A model generated the notes under the pieces. The model had not been told where the DNA came from, made no database searches, and worked only from the letters and a program-made list of their open reading frames with translations. DNA of 64,000 nt from Plectrocnemia conspersa (taxonomy: Eukaryota > Arthropoda > Insecta > Trichoptera > Polycentropodidae), in contig VTFK01000671.1 of NCBI GenBank assembly GCA_009617715.1, positions 40,876 through 104,875 of the forward strand, in the 5' to 3' direction. Position 1 is the first letter of the stretch; the number at the start of each line of letters is the position of its first letter. Positions 24,284 through 36,954 of the stretch are shown here, one piece after another. The translations under genes and the position numbers were made by a program.

Positions 24284-27200
24284 GATGTCTTTTCAGATCT
24301 TGATTATGTGTCTATGTTTTTGTATAATTAAAAAGAAGTTATATATAAACACAAAAAGAATACGCAATAAGCTGTCTATCACAAGTTACATGTAAAAACG
24401 AAATAACGGACATTAGAGATGTGCTAATGTATCATTCTCAGAAGAGCAATTACTTACGTTGCTTTACTTAAATATAATAACGATTATTAGTGACATAATC
24501 AAATAATACGTTTTAATGTAATAATATCATTTCAAGCAGCAACTCAAATATTCATACGTATATTTATTACGTATATTATACGAAAAACTTAATTATGTTA
24601 GCGTAGAAGATTGTTGGTCGTAAAAGGGTCACTACATTGTCAAGGTTCCGCAAATTGTTCCTTCTATAATTGGCTCTGACTTTACAGAAACTGTGGCACA
24701 TAATCTAAGCATCTCTTGCTTCATATTTCATGATAAACCCTAAGTCGTCGGCCAAAGACAATGATTCCATATTTAAATTTAGAACTGAACATTCATATTC
24801 AATTGCCCAAAAAACAATTGAGAGTTTACTCAGGTCCACCCTGGCTATTTGAGACGCACTGTCGCCTTCAAACTAACTACATCTTCGTAATCTAAGTCAC
24901 CCAAGCGGTCAATAATCACATTAATAAATGATCATATATAATATTGAAAATAATAAATAATATATTGTTTGGACCAACGGTTGACAACCACTATTTTACA
25001 ATAATATAAAACACTCATTCGGCGACTCACAAACCTTGAGGTTCTCTTTTTTCAATTTTGAGCTGCAAACTACACATCGATTACTTGATCGAGCAATATA
25101 CGAGGACTTTAATATAATGTAAGGTTGTTAAGCACTTGCACAATTAATTAAGAAGTCAATCTAACGACTATTTAAAATAAATAAAAATAAATATTAAGCT
25201 GTCTCGAGTAAGGCTTAACAACGGAATATATATCAAGATGAAAGATCTCGGAACTAAACAATATTGTGTTAATAATTGGTAATATTTGACGGACCGTCTA
25301 TTAGGACAACATTTCTGATATTACCCTTAAGTGTCTATAAGTACCAGAAAACTACTATTTAGCTGTAAAATATATACGTAGCTATAAAAAGATATAAAAT
25401 TTATACATATTAGAAAAACTGTCAAATCTGGTTCAGCAATTCAGTGCAAAATCCAAGAGTTCAACCCGATCATCAAAGACCACTTAGAGACAATGTAACA
25501 CAGGCAAGACCCCAAGAACAATAAGTATATATACTAATTTTAATAAATTTGTGCAATGTTTGCACAAAACTTATTACTGTACTTGATTATATATATTAAA
25601 CTTTAGTTGTTAAGTAATTGCCGAAAAAATGTACTTTAAACGAGTCAAATATCAACGAAAAATGTTGAAAAACGATTGACAAATATAACAAAAATCATTT
25701 TTTTAAACTGATTTAATAATATGTTTAGCATCAATTTGACATATAAACAGTGTTATTTATATTATTATAATAATTTATTTAGCCATTTTTTAAGGTTACT
25801 ACATCTAGAATTGAACTGTTAAAAATGTCCTTTATTTTTAGCTTAACCTAATTAACTCAAGAGCTAAAAAAACGTTTTCATACGGGTAAAAAAATATTTT
25901 ATAGAAATACAATCATTAAGATGTCGTCGGTATGTACATATGTATAAGTATCAAAAACCGTCTGTAGATCCCAATTTCCTAGTAAAACGCTTATTAATTC
26001 CGTATGTTTATCTGACCTTTCTTCAGTATGATACCAATTATTGTAGACTAATTATATCTTTATTATTTTTTTCATTTTAGTAAATATATGTTTTTGCTTG
26101 AAAAAATACCGCAGTATCATATTTTGACTAATTGCCATATTAAAGTAACTAGACTGTATATTTCTTACTATTATAATCTTATACACCGTATCATATTTAA
26201 CAACTACACGAGATCCAAATTTCCAGTGAAATGAGAATAATCCTAGTACATTGTACATGTTTCATGTATGTACATGTTTCTAAAAGATATATAACAACTT
26301 GGATCTTTTTACAGTTATCCATTGCGATGTTTTAATATAATTTGTATTTTCACAGAATAGTTTTTTTTAATATTTACTCGAATTTGTAAAATATTGTATT
26401 GATTTAGTATAGAGCTTTCAAAAGAAAAAAATCTTATAATCCTTATTTCCTATAAATATAATTATTATTTTTGTACCTCTTAATTTTGCACTTCAAATAA
26501 ACTAACACCTGCGCCAATAAAATAAAACTATTTATTTCAATTTTTTAATTTCAGAAAAATATTTATCAGTAAAATCTTTAAATACCACAACAAAAAACTA
26601 GCCTACAACATTGGTAACCATAAAATTCTAGCGGGAAACTTTATAAACCAATACTCTTCATTTATATGACGCTAATTGTTAAGGCATTTAGCTCATAGTA
26701 TGTGATTTAGGCAAAGATCCTTTTAAAATCGTTTAAGGGCACCATTAAAAACATTTTTTTTATATCCATAACCCCATTGATTTCTAGCTATATATAATAT
26801 CTTATGATTCAAGTAGCTTTAATTCCCAATTAACATCGTCTTTGCTATGACAATAAATAAGTCGCAAAAACAGTTACTTAATGTCACAGGATTTGATTTG
26901 AAACATGAATACTATATTTATTACCAATTTATGTCGCAATGTCATCATCAAATGAAAAGCTATTAAATTCAATACAGATTTTCAATAAAAATATTTGCTT
27001 ATATTTTATCATGTGTATTTTATTTGATTTAATATTTCTATGAGAGATCAAAAGAGCAAAACCATGCAAATGATATATGTATATATTTAATTTTAAATAT
27101 ATTCTGTGATGCAAAATTTACTTTATTGGCTTCTTTAAAATTTCATATTACCATACAATAATTAAACGTTTTTTCATACAGATTTATAATTTTAAAGGGT

Positions 27201-27290
27201 AAAAGTATCAATTTCTCGTTATTAAGCCATGGCTTCAATGAAACTTTACACGCCATAAATATAACGCTTGTACTCGAGCTGTGATCGATA
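24284..27290. other. AT-rich stretch between the gene end and the foldback repeat
   Basis: Featureless AT-rich DNA with a slightly GC-richer patch at 24600-24900. It lies just beyond the predicted polyadenylation site of the minus-strand gene. Confidence 0.35.
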
Positions 27291-27313
27291 ATAATGTTTA
27301 AAATGAATATGTT

Positions 27314-27319
27314 TTTATT
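27314..27319 (-). terminator. Polyadenylation signal AATAAA
   Basis: On the minus strand ATGAATAAAAACA lies 78 bases after the TAG stop of exon 3, the expected place for a short 3' untranslated region. Confidence 0.4.
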
Positions 27320-27396
27320 CATCATACAAAGGGTTTTTTTTACAATATATATCTTACAAAATTACTACCCAAGTAAATATTTAGAAAACTTGTATA

Positions 27397-27516
27397 CTAG
27401 AGCAAATCGACCTTGCTCTTGACAATACCGCGCGCCTTGTTGCACACGCAAAAGCCTTTTCCGTCCTTCTCTTCGTCTTTAAAATTGCAATCTAAGCAGG
27501 GTGAGTCGTCGGCGAA
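27397..27516 (-). CDS. Terminal coding exon, secreted Cys-rich protein
   Basis: This 40-codon open stretch starts after a T-rich acceptor (TTTTCTTTTTAAG) and ends at TAG. It reads FADDSPCLDCNF, then KDEEKDGKGFCVCNKARG, then IVKSKVDLL. It has paired cysteines as CxxC and CxC, charged linkers, and codons much richer in G and C than the DNA around it. An in-frame stop lies just upstream of the acceptor, so the frame only makes sense as an exon. It begins at phase 0, which fits the phase-0 donor of the exon at 33486-33546. The downstream AATAAA supports it being the last exon. The cysteine pattern does not match a family I can name. Confidence 0.5.
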   Translation of the reverse strand, partial: FADDSPCLDCNFKDEEKDGKGFCVCNKARGIVKSKVDLL

Positions 27517-28809
27517 CTTAAAAAGAAAACTTTAAAGTTTCTCCCTTTCATAATTGAATTAAAAATGGCAATGTCGAATATCGTGTGACACACAAACTAT
27601 CGTCTACCTTTTGCAAAGTATTTTCAATTACGAACGAGAAACGATTCAAGCGCACTTAACGAGAATCGTTCTTTGCTCGGTCCTTTGGTGAATTTATATC
27701 AAATTAACAATTTATCATTTCAATCTTTGAATTGAAACCAAAGCAAAGTCGTAAGCTGCCGCTGTACATGGTACAATTTGCCACTAAAAACGAAATAACA
27801 AATATTTTTATAATTTTAAAAAAATATATAAAAATAATTACTCTTATAATATATAAAAATCTGCTGGTAGTATTATCTAACTAAGCACAATGCCATACAA
27901 ATTAACATAAAAGTCAAATATATATTTGATAATTATTCTAAATAACCACAAACAGAAAATATGAGTTAAAGACATGGATCCTGACAAAGCAAGTAGCATG
28001 ACAAATTTAAAGTTTTTGTCAATTATAATTAGAATATAATTGCTTGATAGACTAGAATTTATAAGCATTGTAATTCGAAAATATTAGATACAGATCTACT
28101 ATTAGGTATAGGTTTTTTTAATTTGGATTAATTGTGCCATATCTTAATATCAATTTTTCTCCCTAAATGTGTCTAGCACTTCTCCAAAATTAGTTAAAAA
28201 TTATATACAGTTAACAGAAACAGATATTCAATTATTCCATATTAACGATTGAATAATAATAAAAATGACTAAAATATGCATAACACAAAACATAATTATT
28301 TTAATTTATGCTTGTTGCTAGTTTTCTTATTTTTTTGTAAACACACAATATTATTTATAAGCTATTTTAATAATATGTTTCAATAAGATAAACGGGTATT
28401 AAAAATAAAACTATCTTTGCATTTGCTCTGTAAACGATGCACAAAACATAAAAAAAGTTTGTTACGGTGCTGTAAAATTAATGTAATACTTTTTAAAAGC
28501 TAATATATAATTAAATGTTAACGCTATTCAATTAAAAGTTAATAAAACAAATACCAGTTTAAATCTCTTTAAGGATACTTATTAAAGCATGTTCAAGGAG
28601 TATACTGCAAAAACTACTAGTACCACAAATAAAACAGCACAAAAGTGCCTACTAAATTCAGTTTTACCCTTCGTCAACAACTTTTATCCATTCCTCCTAC
28701 ATAATTTATTAAATAGCATTTACAAGTGTGGATTTTAAAAGAAAGCTATTCATTTTTACTTTGCTAAGAACAACCGGCGACCATCAGCCAAGAATGAGAC
28801 CTGTCGCAA

Positions 28810-28836
28810 TACGCGTTAAAAGCGCAATAAGCAAAA
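28810..28836 (+). repeat. 27-bp string shared with 2824-2850
   Basis: Identical to 2824-2850 except for one G for A. Flanks differ, so it is either a short duplicated regulatory module or a remnant of a larger decayed repeat. Confidence 0.45.
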
Positions 28837-30292
28837 TGCTTTGTGCTTTTAATGTATATAATAATATCTTATTTATAGAATTAATATCACTAAATGCATC
28901 AAATAGGAACCTTTTTAATATAAATGCTATTTTATTGCATTGAAAAATAGATTAAAAAATAACATGTGCGAGATTTACAAGCGTCCACCCGTTTTAATTT
29001 AAAATATCCTGCAATGTCTATATTTTGAACAAAAAATAATTAGAAATTATAAGATCCAATGAAACTTAGAAATCTGATTAATTAGCTTAAAAAAAGTTAA
29101 TTATTTATAAAAAAAAACATTTTCCCTAGTATATATATAACAAAAGCTAATTAATTATGATTTTATAAATATTATCAAGCGCTCAAAAACTAAGTTTTAA
29201 ATCAATATAATATAAACATTGTTTCATATCATGTTATAATCTATAACAATAATAATAATATCTGATGATATAAATGCTTAATTAAAAATATTGAATTTTA
29301 CTTTTATTTAGATCTAAAAAAATACACATTATAGAAAATAACTTATAACATGCTTAAAATCAATATTTAATTTTACACATAAATCAAGTTTTAAGAAGAT
29401 TTGTGTAAAAAAACTTTTTGATTAGTGACAATAACAGAATTATTAGTTAAATTATTTAATTTGTTTGATTAATATTAAGCTTCGGAGGGAAAAAATCTTA
29501 AAATTGCGAAAGTAAAAACGACAGAAGTGATCAAGTGTAATTTTTTTATAAGGACAAAAGTTATTTTCTCTCTGTGAAATCTTGTTAAGATTATCTGTAG
29601 ATCAAATACGGCGTTCGAATGTTGTGAAAAAATTGAGCTAGCTATAGATTTCCAAACCGTTGTTTGTAGATTAGTTTAAATAATGTACCTAAATCTTTCT
29701 TCATAAACAGCACGATGCTTATTTTTAACATTAATATTCTAACAGTTCTCTAACTAACATTATCCATCCCAAATCCCAAATTGTCATTTTTGTGGTGGAT
29801 ATTTACTATGAACGTAGTAAATAACCATATATTTTTACTACTTCTCGGTCCGTTTTTGACTGAGTAAAAATTTGATATGAAACAACCTAAAATTCTAAAT
29901 GCCACATTTTTCAGTATTACTATGTACCAGTAACCGTCACACAATAAGCATACTAAAGAATGGAGTAAAACTCATTGGTCTTCTATTTACGAGAGTAATA
30001 CAATATAGATATTTGGAGTTTTTTTTTTTAGAATACCGTTTTTGTTAGAACACACGAAGTATTAGATAATCAAAAATTGTGGGGACAGATTAAAGTTGAA
30101 TATCCTGGAGTTCATTTATTTTTTAAAAGGTCTAACATATTATCATATTAAAAAGTAGACTTTATCTAACGATATTAAAATGCTCAATGAAACTCTTGAT
30201 TATTTAATAACTCAACCTCACATATTAACATCATAATATGTTCGGTAATATAACCAAATTAAAACTCAGCTACTGTTTCTTGCTCGCGTCGG

Positions 30293-30314
30293 TTAATTAA
30301 TACAAATTAATTAA
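30293..30314. promoter_or_regulatory. Palindromic paired homeodomain-type sites
   Basis: TTAATTAAT (30293-30301) and ATTAATTAA (30306-30314) form a perfect inverted pair with a 4-base spacer. Paired TAAT cores of this kind bind homeodomain dimers in known systems; function here is inference. Confidence 0.25.
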
Positions 30315-30640
30315 TCAACGCTCTCAGGTGAACTATGAAATATTCACGCATAATACAAACATAAATTCAAATCTATAATTTATAACAACATATACGTATA
30401 CATATATATATATACGAATATCTAAACACTTTGTATCTAATGGTGCGTCAAAGTAGTTAGCGACTCAATCCATCTCTATCATACGTCTGTAAACAGAATA
30501 CTACCGTCTCTACCACACGACACGCTTATTCGCGTCTTATCTCTTTTTTCTGCCTTAATAAAATACTGTTCGTCTTTAACATACCCTGACCACAAAGTGT
30601 TTACAAGGGTCTACACCTTTAATTTTATCGCACACGCAAA

Positions 30641-30750
30641 AAGAGGTAAATTTTTAATTTGGCCGCAGGCAAAAGCGTAATTCGCGAGAATGACACTTTT
30701 ACGAGCGAGCGATTTGTTTCGCATGTAGCACGCAAAATAAAAGTTTATTA
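30641..30750 (-). repeat. Duplicated segment J, inverted partner of 32561-32675
   Basis: Read on the minus strand it shares with 32561-32675 the strings AATAAACTTTT, TACATGCGAAACAAATCG, TCGTAAAA, TGTCAT, GCGAATTAC and CCTGCGG, then AAATTAAAA, in the same order. By eye this is about three quarters identity over some 90 bases. Both copies are CpG-rich in AT-rich DNA. Repeated TCGTAAAA/TTTACGA cores resemble Abd-B-class sites. It could be a duplicated enhancer or a dispersed repeat. Confidence 0.5.
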
Positions 30751-31284
30751 CCACTCATATTTGTGTGTGGTTTATATTCATTAAATACTTGCATAAATTT
30801 ATCAGAGATAAGATTGATGATCTGAGAAAAATTCTGAGAAAAAAAATAGTATTAGATAGTCATTAATGCAAATAAATTATAGGTCAAAGAAAGTTTTTTA
30901 ATTAATTTAGATATCGAATTATCCTTTTATACTTCACAAAAATAAACACTACAATTTTTTAATAAATACATTGAATGTAATGCAATTTTTTTATTTATTT
31001 ATAATTATTTTTTTTCATATTTCTCACGAACATTAGAAGAACAGAACATAAACTTATTTTATCTATTGTGGGGATCCAATAAGCTACACCATTAATTCTG
31101 AAGTAATTCAAACGACCATTTCAAATAATATTAAAATTAAATAAGCAAGTTGTTCGGACAAAATTCCTAGCAACAATTAAATAATACTTATAATTTCCTA
31201 ATAATTAAAGATTTCACATACCTGCTACCACTAACCACTCGTAAGCACCAGAAAAACCACCCTTTTTGTGCGTAAAGAATTCGC

Positions 31285-31640
31285 AATGGATAATGCGTAT
31301 ATTTTGCGTAAAAACCGCTATTGTCATCTACCCCTTGTATTAACGATCTTTGATAGAATTACTTCTTCAAAACATAAATATATTCCGATTGTTATTAAAC
31401 TAAACGATGCAATTGGCCCACCAACATCCACATATGTGATTCACCAGAGCTGTTTTGAATCAAGAATATGAAATATATGACACTTTGTCACATCGGCAAA
31501 CGATTAACCGATCGGAGACAATTTGAGACAAGAGACAATTACATAATTAGAAACGAGACGATCAACCAATTCGAGACGGCAAACAACCAAATGAGCTCAG
31601 ACAGCAGACGGCACCTGAGACAAACCGAGAAAGACCCGCT
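31285..31640 (+). repeat. Dispersed repeat family C, copy 3
   Basis: Shares GATGCAATTGGCCCACCAAC (against GATGTAATTGGCTCACAAAT), CCAGAGCTGTTTTGAATCA (against CCAGAATTGTCTCGAATCA) and ATATGACACTTTGTCACA (against ATATGACACTTGGTCACA) with copy 1 at 4326-4720. The 134-codon frame that follows (31468-31872) has no recognised domain. Confidence 0.5.
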
Positions 31641-32560
31641 TCCGCACGAGACATCAGCGGATCGTCCAGAAGACATCACTTTTTGCTCCATTTTCTTCAC
31701 CATCAGTCTACGAAATACAACCCGACAATATTTTCTAACGGTAAATTGTACCCTATTGAATAAACTGTTACCAGATTTTCCGGTGTCTATTTTAGCTGCA
31801 AAATCACACCTCTTAAATCTTAAAACCCGAAACTATCATACAAATAATGTTGAATGCAATATGATAAAATAAAATTAAGTCTTACAGGATTACTTATATA
31901 AATATAGTTATATATCAGCAGTATAACTATAATATATGTCAGTATTTTTCAATATATTTCTGATAATAACATTGATTTCATCAATAATTTTTCTTCACTG
32001 GTCGCTAGCACATCAAATATCGTGTTGGTATTTAGTGAATTTTGAAAAACAAAACCAAATGCAATCTCCAAATATAACCACAAGAGAATGGTTACTAATT
32101 ATGGTTAAATCATATACTTCTTAATATATTAATTATATTATTTATTAAAATATTTTAAGCTAAATGATTACCTTCTCAATTGCACAAAAAAAATTAAGGT
32201 AACTTTATTGTGTCTCTTTAGGAAATATTACCTAATTTTGCATGTATATAACGCAAAGCAATAAACACATTCAAATCAGATACATCTACTTTTTACGGCA
32301 AACATAAAATTTACGCAGTTACAATTTTTTTATTACGCCGCGCTGTAAAATTTAATTTTTACGGCTACAAAACCATCGCAATTGTATTGAAGCGAAACTA
32401 AATATTATAAAAATAGCATAACGTAGTATAACGCGAGTTAATAAATTAAACAGAGAAGCGTTTTAATGAAACTATAGCAAAATTAATTCGTTTTATTGCA
32501 GTTCGAATTTGGCAGTTAATGTTCGCCGGTGTATATTTTATAGGGTTGTAATAGTAAAAA

Positions 32561-32675
32561 AATAAACTTTTTTTCGCGTGTTACATGCGAAACAAATCGT
32601 TCGGTCGTAAAAATGTCATCCGTGCGAATTACACGTTTTACCTGCGGGGAAATTAAAATTTAACTAAAAGGGATT
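32561..32675 (+). repeat. Duplicated segment J, plus-strand partner of 30641-30750
   Basis: See the minus-strand partner. This copy reads AATAAACTTTTTTTCGCGTG, then TTACATGCGAAACAAATCGT, then CGGTCGTAAAAATGTCATCC, then GTGCGAATTAC, CCTGCGGGG and AAATTAAAATTT. The two copies face each other in opposite orientation about 1.9 kb apart within predicted intron 2. Confidence 0.5.
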
Positions 32676-33485
32676 TATGAAATCTGACGTATCCGACACA
32701 TCATTTCTACAAAGTAAATTTAATTGCTTATGCGAGGTAAACCAACTTTCTTATATATTTATGTTTATAGAATAAACAACAAATTATACGTGTTTGTTTT
32801 TTTTGTTTTATCTTGTTTGCTTCTTCATCCGCAAATATTTACGCTTGTAAGGTCGAAAAATACTAAAATTAATATTAAATGATAAATAAATATGATTAAT
32901 ATTATCTTGAAATCTGTTTTAAACCATAAAAAGATTCATTAAGTAATTTAAACAATAATAATAAAAGCCTAATTTTTAATAAATATTATTTAATGAAAAA
33001 AATAAGTTATTGAACACCTAATTGCATACATACGTATGTACATATACAATATATATAAATATATCAATAATAGTATTTAAAATATATCCTTCTTTTAATA
33101 TTATTTTTTTTATAAAAAACTAGAATTCGGTTTGGACCGAATAAGGGACGCGATCGAGATTTTTTTTAGAGCGCTCTAAATCTCACAATCGAAAGCCAAA
33201 TCATTGACAGAAAATCGACACCGCCCCTTAACAATTAAACTGAAAATAATAGCTTTGATTTAACCACCGTGCTGCTATTTTACAATTATTGTAATATAAT
33301 GTTGGCCACATCGTATTTCAAATTATTATAAATTCTCTTTCGGAATACGGTGTGCTCTGGGGTCATTTGTATTTCACTTGTATCGCCGGGCCTTCACCCA
33401 GAGTCGGGCACGCTTATTTGTGTTTTATTTCATTCTTTCGCAAATTGCACACATACGCCCGTTTCATTCGCTCGCTCGTTCTTAC

Positions 33486-33546
33486 CCCGACACTATTAGT
33501 CTTTTTGGGGTTAAGTGCGGTGCAGCTTCTAGAGCAGCTATCAGAG
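33486..33546 (-). CDS. Internal coding exon, secreted Cys-rich protein
   Basis: The exon runs from an AG acceptor (CGAGATCAG before C) to a strong donor (GTCGGG then GTAAGA). It supplies one base to finish the split alanine codon from exon 1, then 20 codons reading SDSCSRSCTALNPKKTNSVG, ending exactly on a codon boundary as exon 3 requires. The composition is GC-richer than the flanks. The tract before the acceptor is purine-rich and the frame stays open upstream on this strand to about 33779, so the 5' edge may differ. An alternative AG nine bases further in (exon 33486-33537) keeps the same frame. Confidence 0.4.
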
Positions 33547-34675
33547 CTGATCTCGATAACCGGTTTCGGCATATCGTTACTTACGATCATGCCAAGCTTA
33601 CGTTTGATTAATGCCAAAACTGGAATACACACCATGCGAATCAATAATTTCAAACACGTAATAACAATTATTAATTTTATTATTGTTGGCCGTGAAATAG
33701 TTATTCGTGCAGAATTTCGTCGTAAATTGATTATTGAGTGTACGTGAAAGTAATTTAGAAACGAATTTCGAAATAACAAATTAGTATAATATTATAGCGG
33801 TAGCGCAAATTTGCTTTCAGCATAAATTGTGGAAATTTCGTTGTCAATACTTAACCTAACAAATAATTTGAAATATACAAGATGGCCTAAAAAAATTTAA
33901 TTTTTTAATTGTGATTCTCGTGAAAATTCATTAGATTATTTAAAAGATTTTTTGTGGCACTTTTTTCTATGCCCTTTAAACTCATAAAATTTATTATTTT
34001 CAAATAAAATATTAGCTTATAAAGATAACTATATAAAAAATTGCGTACAAATCAAAACACTTCAAGACCCTCCCCGTTATAGATTGATTTATGCAGAAAA
34101 TACTAAGTGCATTTTTTTAAAATATATATTGCAGTTAATTAGCAGTAAAAATATATTTTTATTTGCAATTCAATGAATTCATATAGAAATACATTTTCAC
34201 CACTATATATACATTTCTACTAGTAAAAATACAATTTTACCGATATTGCTAGTGAAATATGCTGCTCTAAACGAGCATAAAATATTAATTTTTGTGCTTT
34301 TCTAAAAAAACGTATTTATGTCAACTAAAATCTTAAAAAAAGATTAATTCTTAGTTCTTAAAGTCAACTAATTATAAGAATCGTGATTATTTTCTTTATA
34401 AATTCTGTACGTTACAAGCGAATTAAATTTGAAAGAATCAATCCCAAAACTAACCTAAACATTTTAAATGAAATCTACTATAGTTTTTGAATTTAATTGA
34501 ACATTAAATGGACATTTTACAACTGCCAAATTCAGCAGGTCAAAGGTCAACATTTTTGAACATACGTGTAAAACTACAATCTCACATTCAATTGTTTGAC
34601 ACCTTTGTTTCTTTGTTAAATAAGTAGCGCATTATTGGACAATTTAAATACAGAATATGTACGACCTAGCTCGAT

Positions 34676-34893
34676 TTTAATTAATCACCACGATATTCAT
34701 CTGTGAGATCAGGAAAATCTAAGTAGACCTTATCTGTGATGGTTGATTGAAATTAAAATTATATAATAATTACTAACAATAGAAATTTAAAAGCACTATG
34801 GTCTATATGGGAAGTCTTTCAGGTCAATAGTCAGTGACTTACATCACTGGTCAATCATGCTAGTTTAATAGTAATAGTTTATTGATATATTAT
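34676..34893 (-). repeat. SINE-like repeat, family B, copy 2
   Basis: Read on the minus strand it contains AAACTAGCATGATTGACCAG, then GTCACTGACTATTGACCTGA, then TATTATATAATTTTAATTTC and the tail GATCTCACAGATGAATAT. All are parallel to 115-345. The B-box position has decayed. Confidence 0.55.
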
Positions 34894-36235
34894 ACTGAAT
34901 AACTTTGACGGTCAATTGTGACTTATTTGTCGTTTGGGTCGCAAGTCCTTTTTTTGGTAATGTTAAGAATAACAGCTGGAGAGCTCGTTAGGAACATGCA
35001 CACTAAGTTTCAATGAAAGATTTTATTCCGAGTAATGTGTTTTCACGCATTTGTATGATGTATGAATTTCACAAAAAAATCACAATCACCAAAAACATTT
35101 GTGTCGTTCAGGATAAAGTTTTACTGGTTCGTCAATGGTAAAAATGGTTTAAAATATTTATTGGTGCACGTCTATTTTAGGTGTGAACCATAATTGTTTT
35201 TTAAAGGCATAAATAATATTTGTATACTGGCGAGAAAATGGTCAGATTTTTATGAAAAAATAAATAATAAATATTAGGTCACTAACAAAACATGGTAAAA
35301 TAAGTATCATACAATTAATAAAAAAAATAGTTAATAATTAAGAAACATATAAACAAATATTTAAATATGCGAGAGTTAAAAAAGTCAGTAATAGATTATT
35401 TTTTCAATATACTTTACATTTTATATACATAAAACATTCTAAATTTATTTTCCGATCGACGCACCGTGCAATGGTTGATTACCCTTGTATTGAACATTAA
35501 ACATTGTGAATTCTTAACCATTTGTATCGAGTAACGTAACGAACGAAATGCCAATACAAGAATAAAAAAAAATATAGTACAGCGCAGAAAAATTCAAAAA
35601 GAGTGTCGCAAAGGAGAGCGAGATAAAGGAGCGCTGCGCTGAGAGGAAAAGGAACAGGAGGCAGACTTCGGATGTTACACAAATTTACTCATTTTGTATA
35701 ATTTTCAACACTTAATTTAATTCGCATTCCTTTGCCGGGCTCGGGATATTGGAATCAGAGAAAGAGAATAAGAATAAAAAAAAGAAACATAATAAAATCT
35801 GCTCGCATCCTGGCCGTTTTCTATTCGAAGCCATTCATTATTGAACGATACAGGATGTTGATCGAGACGAAGAATTTCTGAGCCGATAAAAATGTATGTA
35901 ATATGATCTACAAATATCGACCACCTTAAGGCACATATGACCTCCTACTACTTTTACTGCAATAAAAATAAAAGAAATGAATAAATAGAGAATATTCTAG
36001 CTATATAAAATAAGTAGATTATACATAGTATATTCTGAAAACGATGAGAATTTATAGTGTTTTATTCTTCTTTGAATATTTATTTTCTTTATTCCAAACT
36101 TCAAATTATGATTTGATATTTTCGCGCATGAAATACAAAGTCTACCAGAAGTCGTATCATTTGATTCCAGATTGTATCATTTAATTTTGCTACTTTATGA
36201 CTTTTCTCTTTTTATATCTATGTACTATTTCTAAC

Positions 36236-36275
36236 CATCGTGACACATCAAACTCTAGTCTAATGTGTCACGATG
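36236..36275. repeat. Perfect 13-bp hairpin
   Basis: CATCGTGACACAT (36236-36248) and ATGTGTCACGATG (36263-36275) are exact reverse complements with a 14-base loop. No element boundaries are visible. Confidence 0.5.
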
Positions 36276-36954
36276 TAATAATATAAATTGAATGAATCCT
36301 AATTTAATTCAAATAAATTTTCAACACTAGTATCGTACATGTTAAAAAGTAAACGAAGACTAGATAAAAGTGGTATTTTATATTTATTACACCCATTTTT
36401 TTATAATCTTAATTCAAATTTAATAGTATCAAACTAATCGTAAATATAATTAGTCCATTCCAATGATACATACAGTATGTTATTGACGTTATGTACATGC
36501 AAAATAGTGATATTACTTTCAATTATAAATAAATGACGTTTATTATGAAAATAGAAGTAGTTATAACTAATGAGCTCATCCAATAAAAAATCGATTTTTA
36601 ATGCATTTATTGGTCGATTAACTTTACAAACAATATCAAGAACTGTTACGACTTCATATCTTAACTTTTCGAATATCCCTCGTAATATCAAAAACAAAAG
36701 TGAATTTCTTTATGGGACACCTTGCTGGTTTCGCCCTCAACAAAATTTCTTATACCACCTCTCCATTTGAAACAACAACTCTAAACGATCCACTCTTTAC
36801 CATCGCGCGACGCGGCGCTTACAAACATGCCAATTTTCGTGAGCGTTCATAAGATTTAATTTTAAGCAACAATTTCGCGAGTTTCAAACTCGGCGGTCGT
36901 AAAATCGAGCGGGCAAAGATTAAAAGCGATTACGTTTTATGCGTCGAAGCTTAC

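Larger units (their letters stand above)
27517..33485 (-). other. Predicted intron 2 (AT-rich, with repeats and candidate elements)
   Basis: In the gene model this is one intron of about 6 kb. It holds the 27-bp shared string at 28810, the homeodomain-type palindrome at 30293, the inverted pair of related segments at 30641 and 32561, and family C copy 3 at 31285. The rest is AT-rich without features I can support. Confidence 0.35.
33547..36954 (-). other. Predicted intron 1
   Basis: AT-rich, with a SINE-like copy at 34676, a perfect hairpin at 36236 and a GC-richer patch at 35500-35890. That patch contains a CAG acceptor-like site but gives an early stop in the required phase. The plus-strand frame at 33352-33747 overlapping its start has no recognised similarity. 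Confidence 0.3.

Noticed and set aside
31468..31872. 134-codon plus-strand frame
   Set aside because: Overlaps the end of a dispersed repeat and shows no domain; probably chance or old transposon sequence.
33352..33747. 131-codon plus-strand frame and its overlapping plus-strand shadows
   Set aside because: Antisense to the predicted exon 2, whose splice sites and phases give a better explanation.
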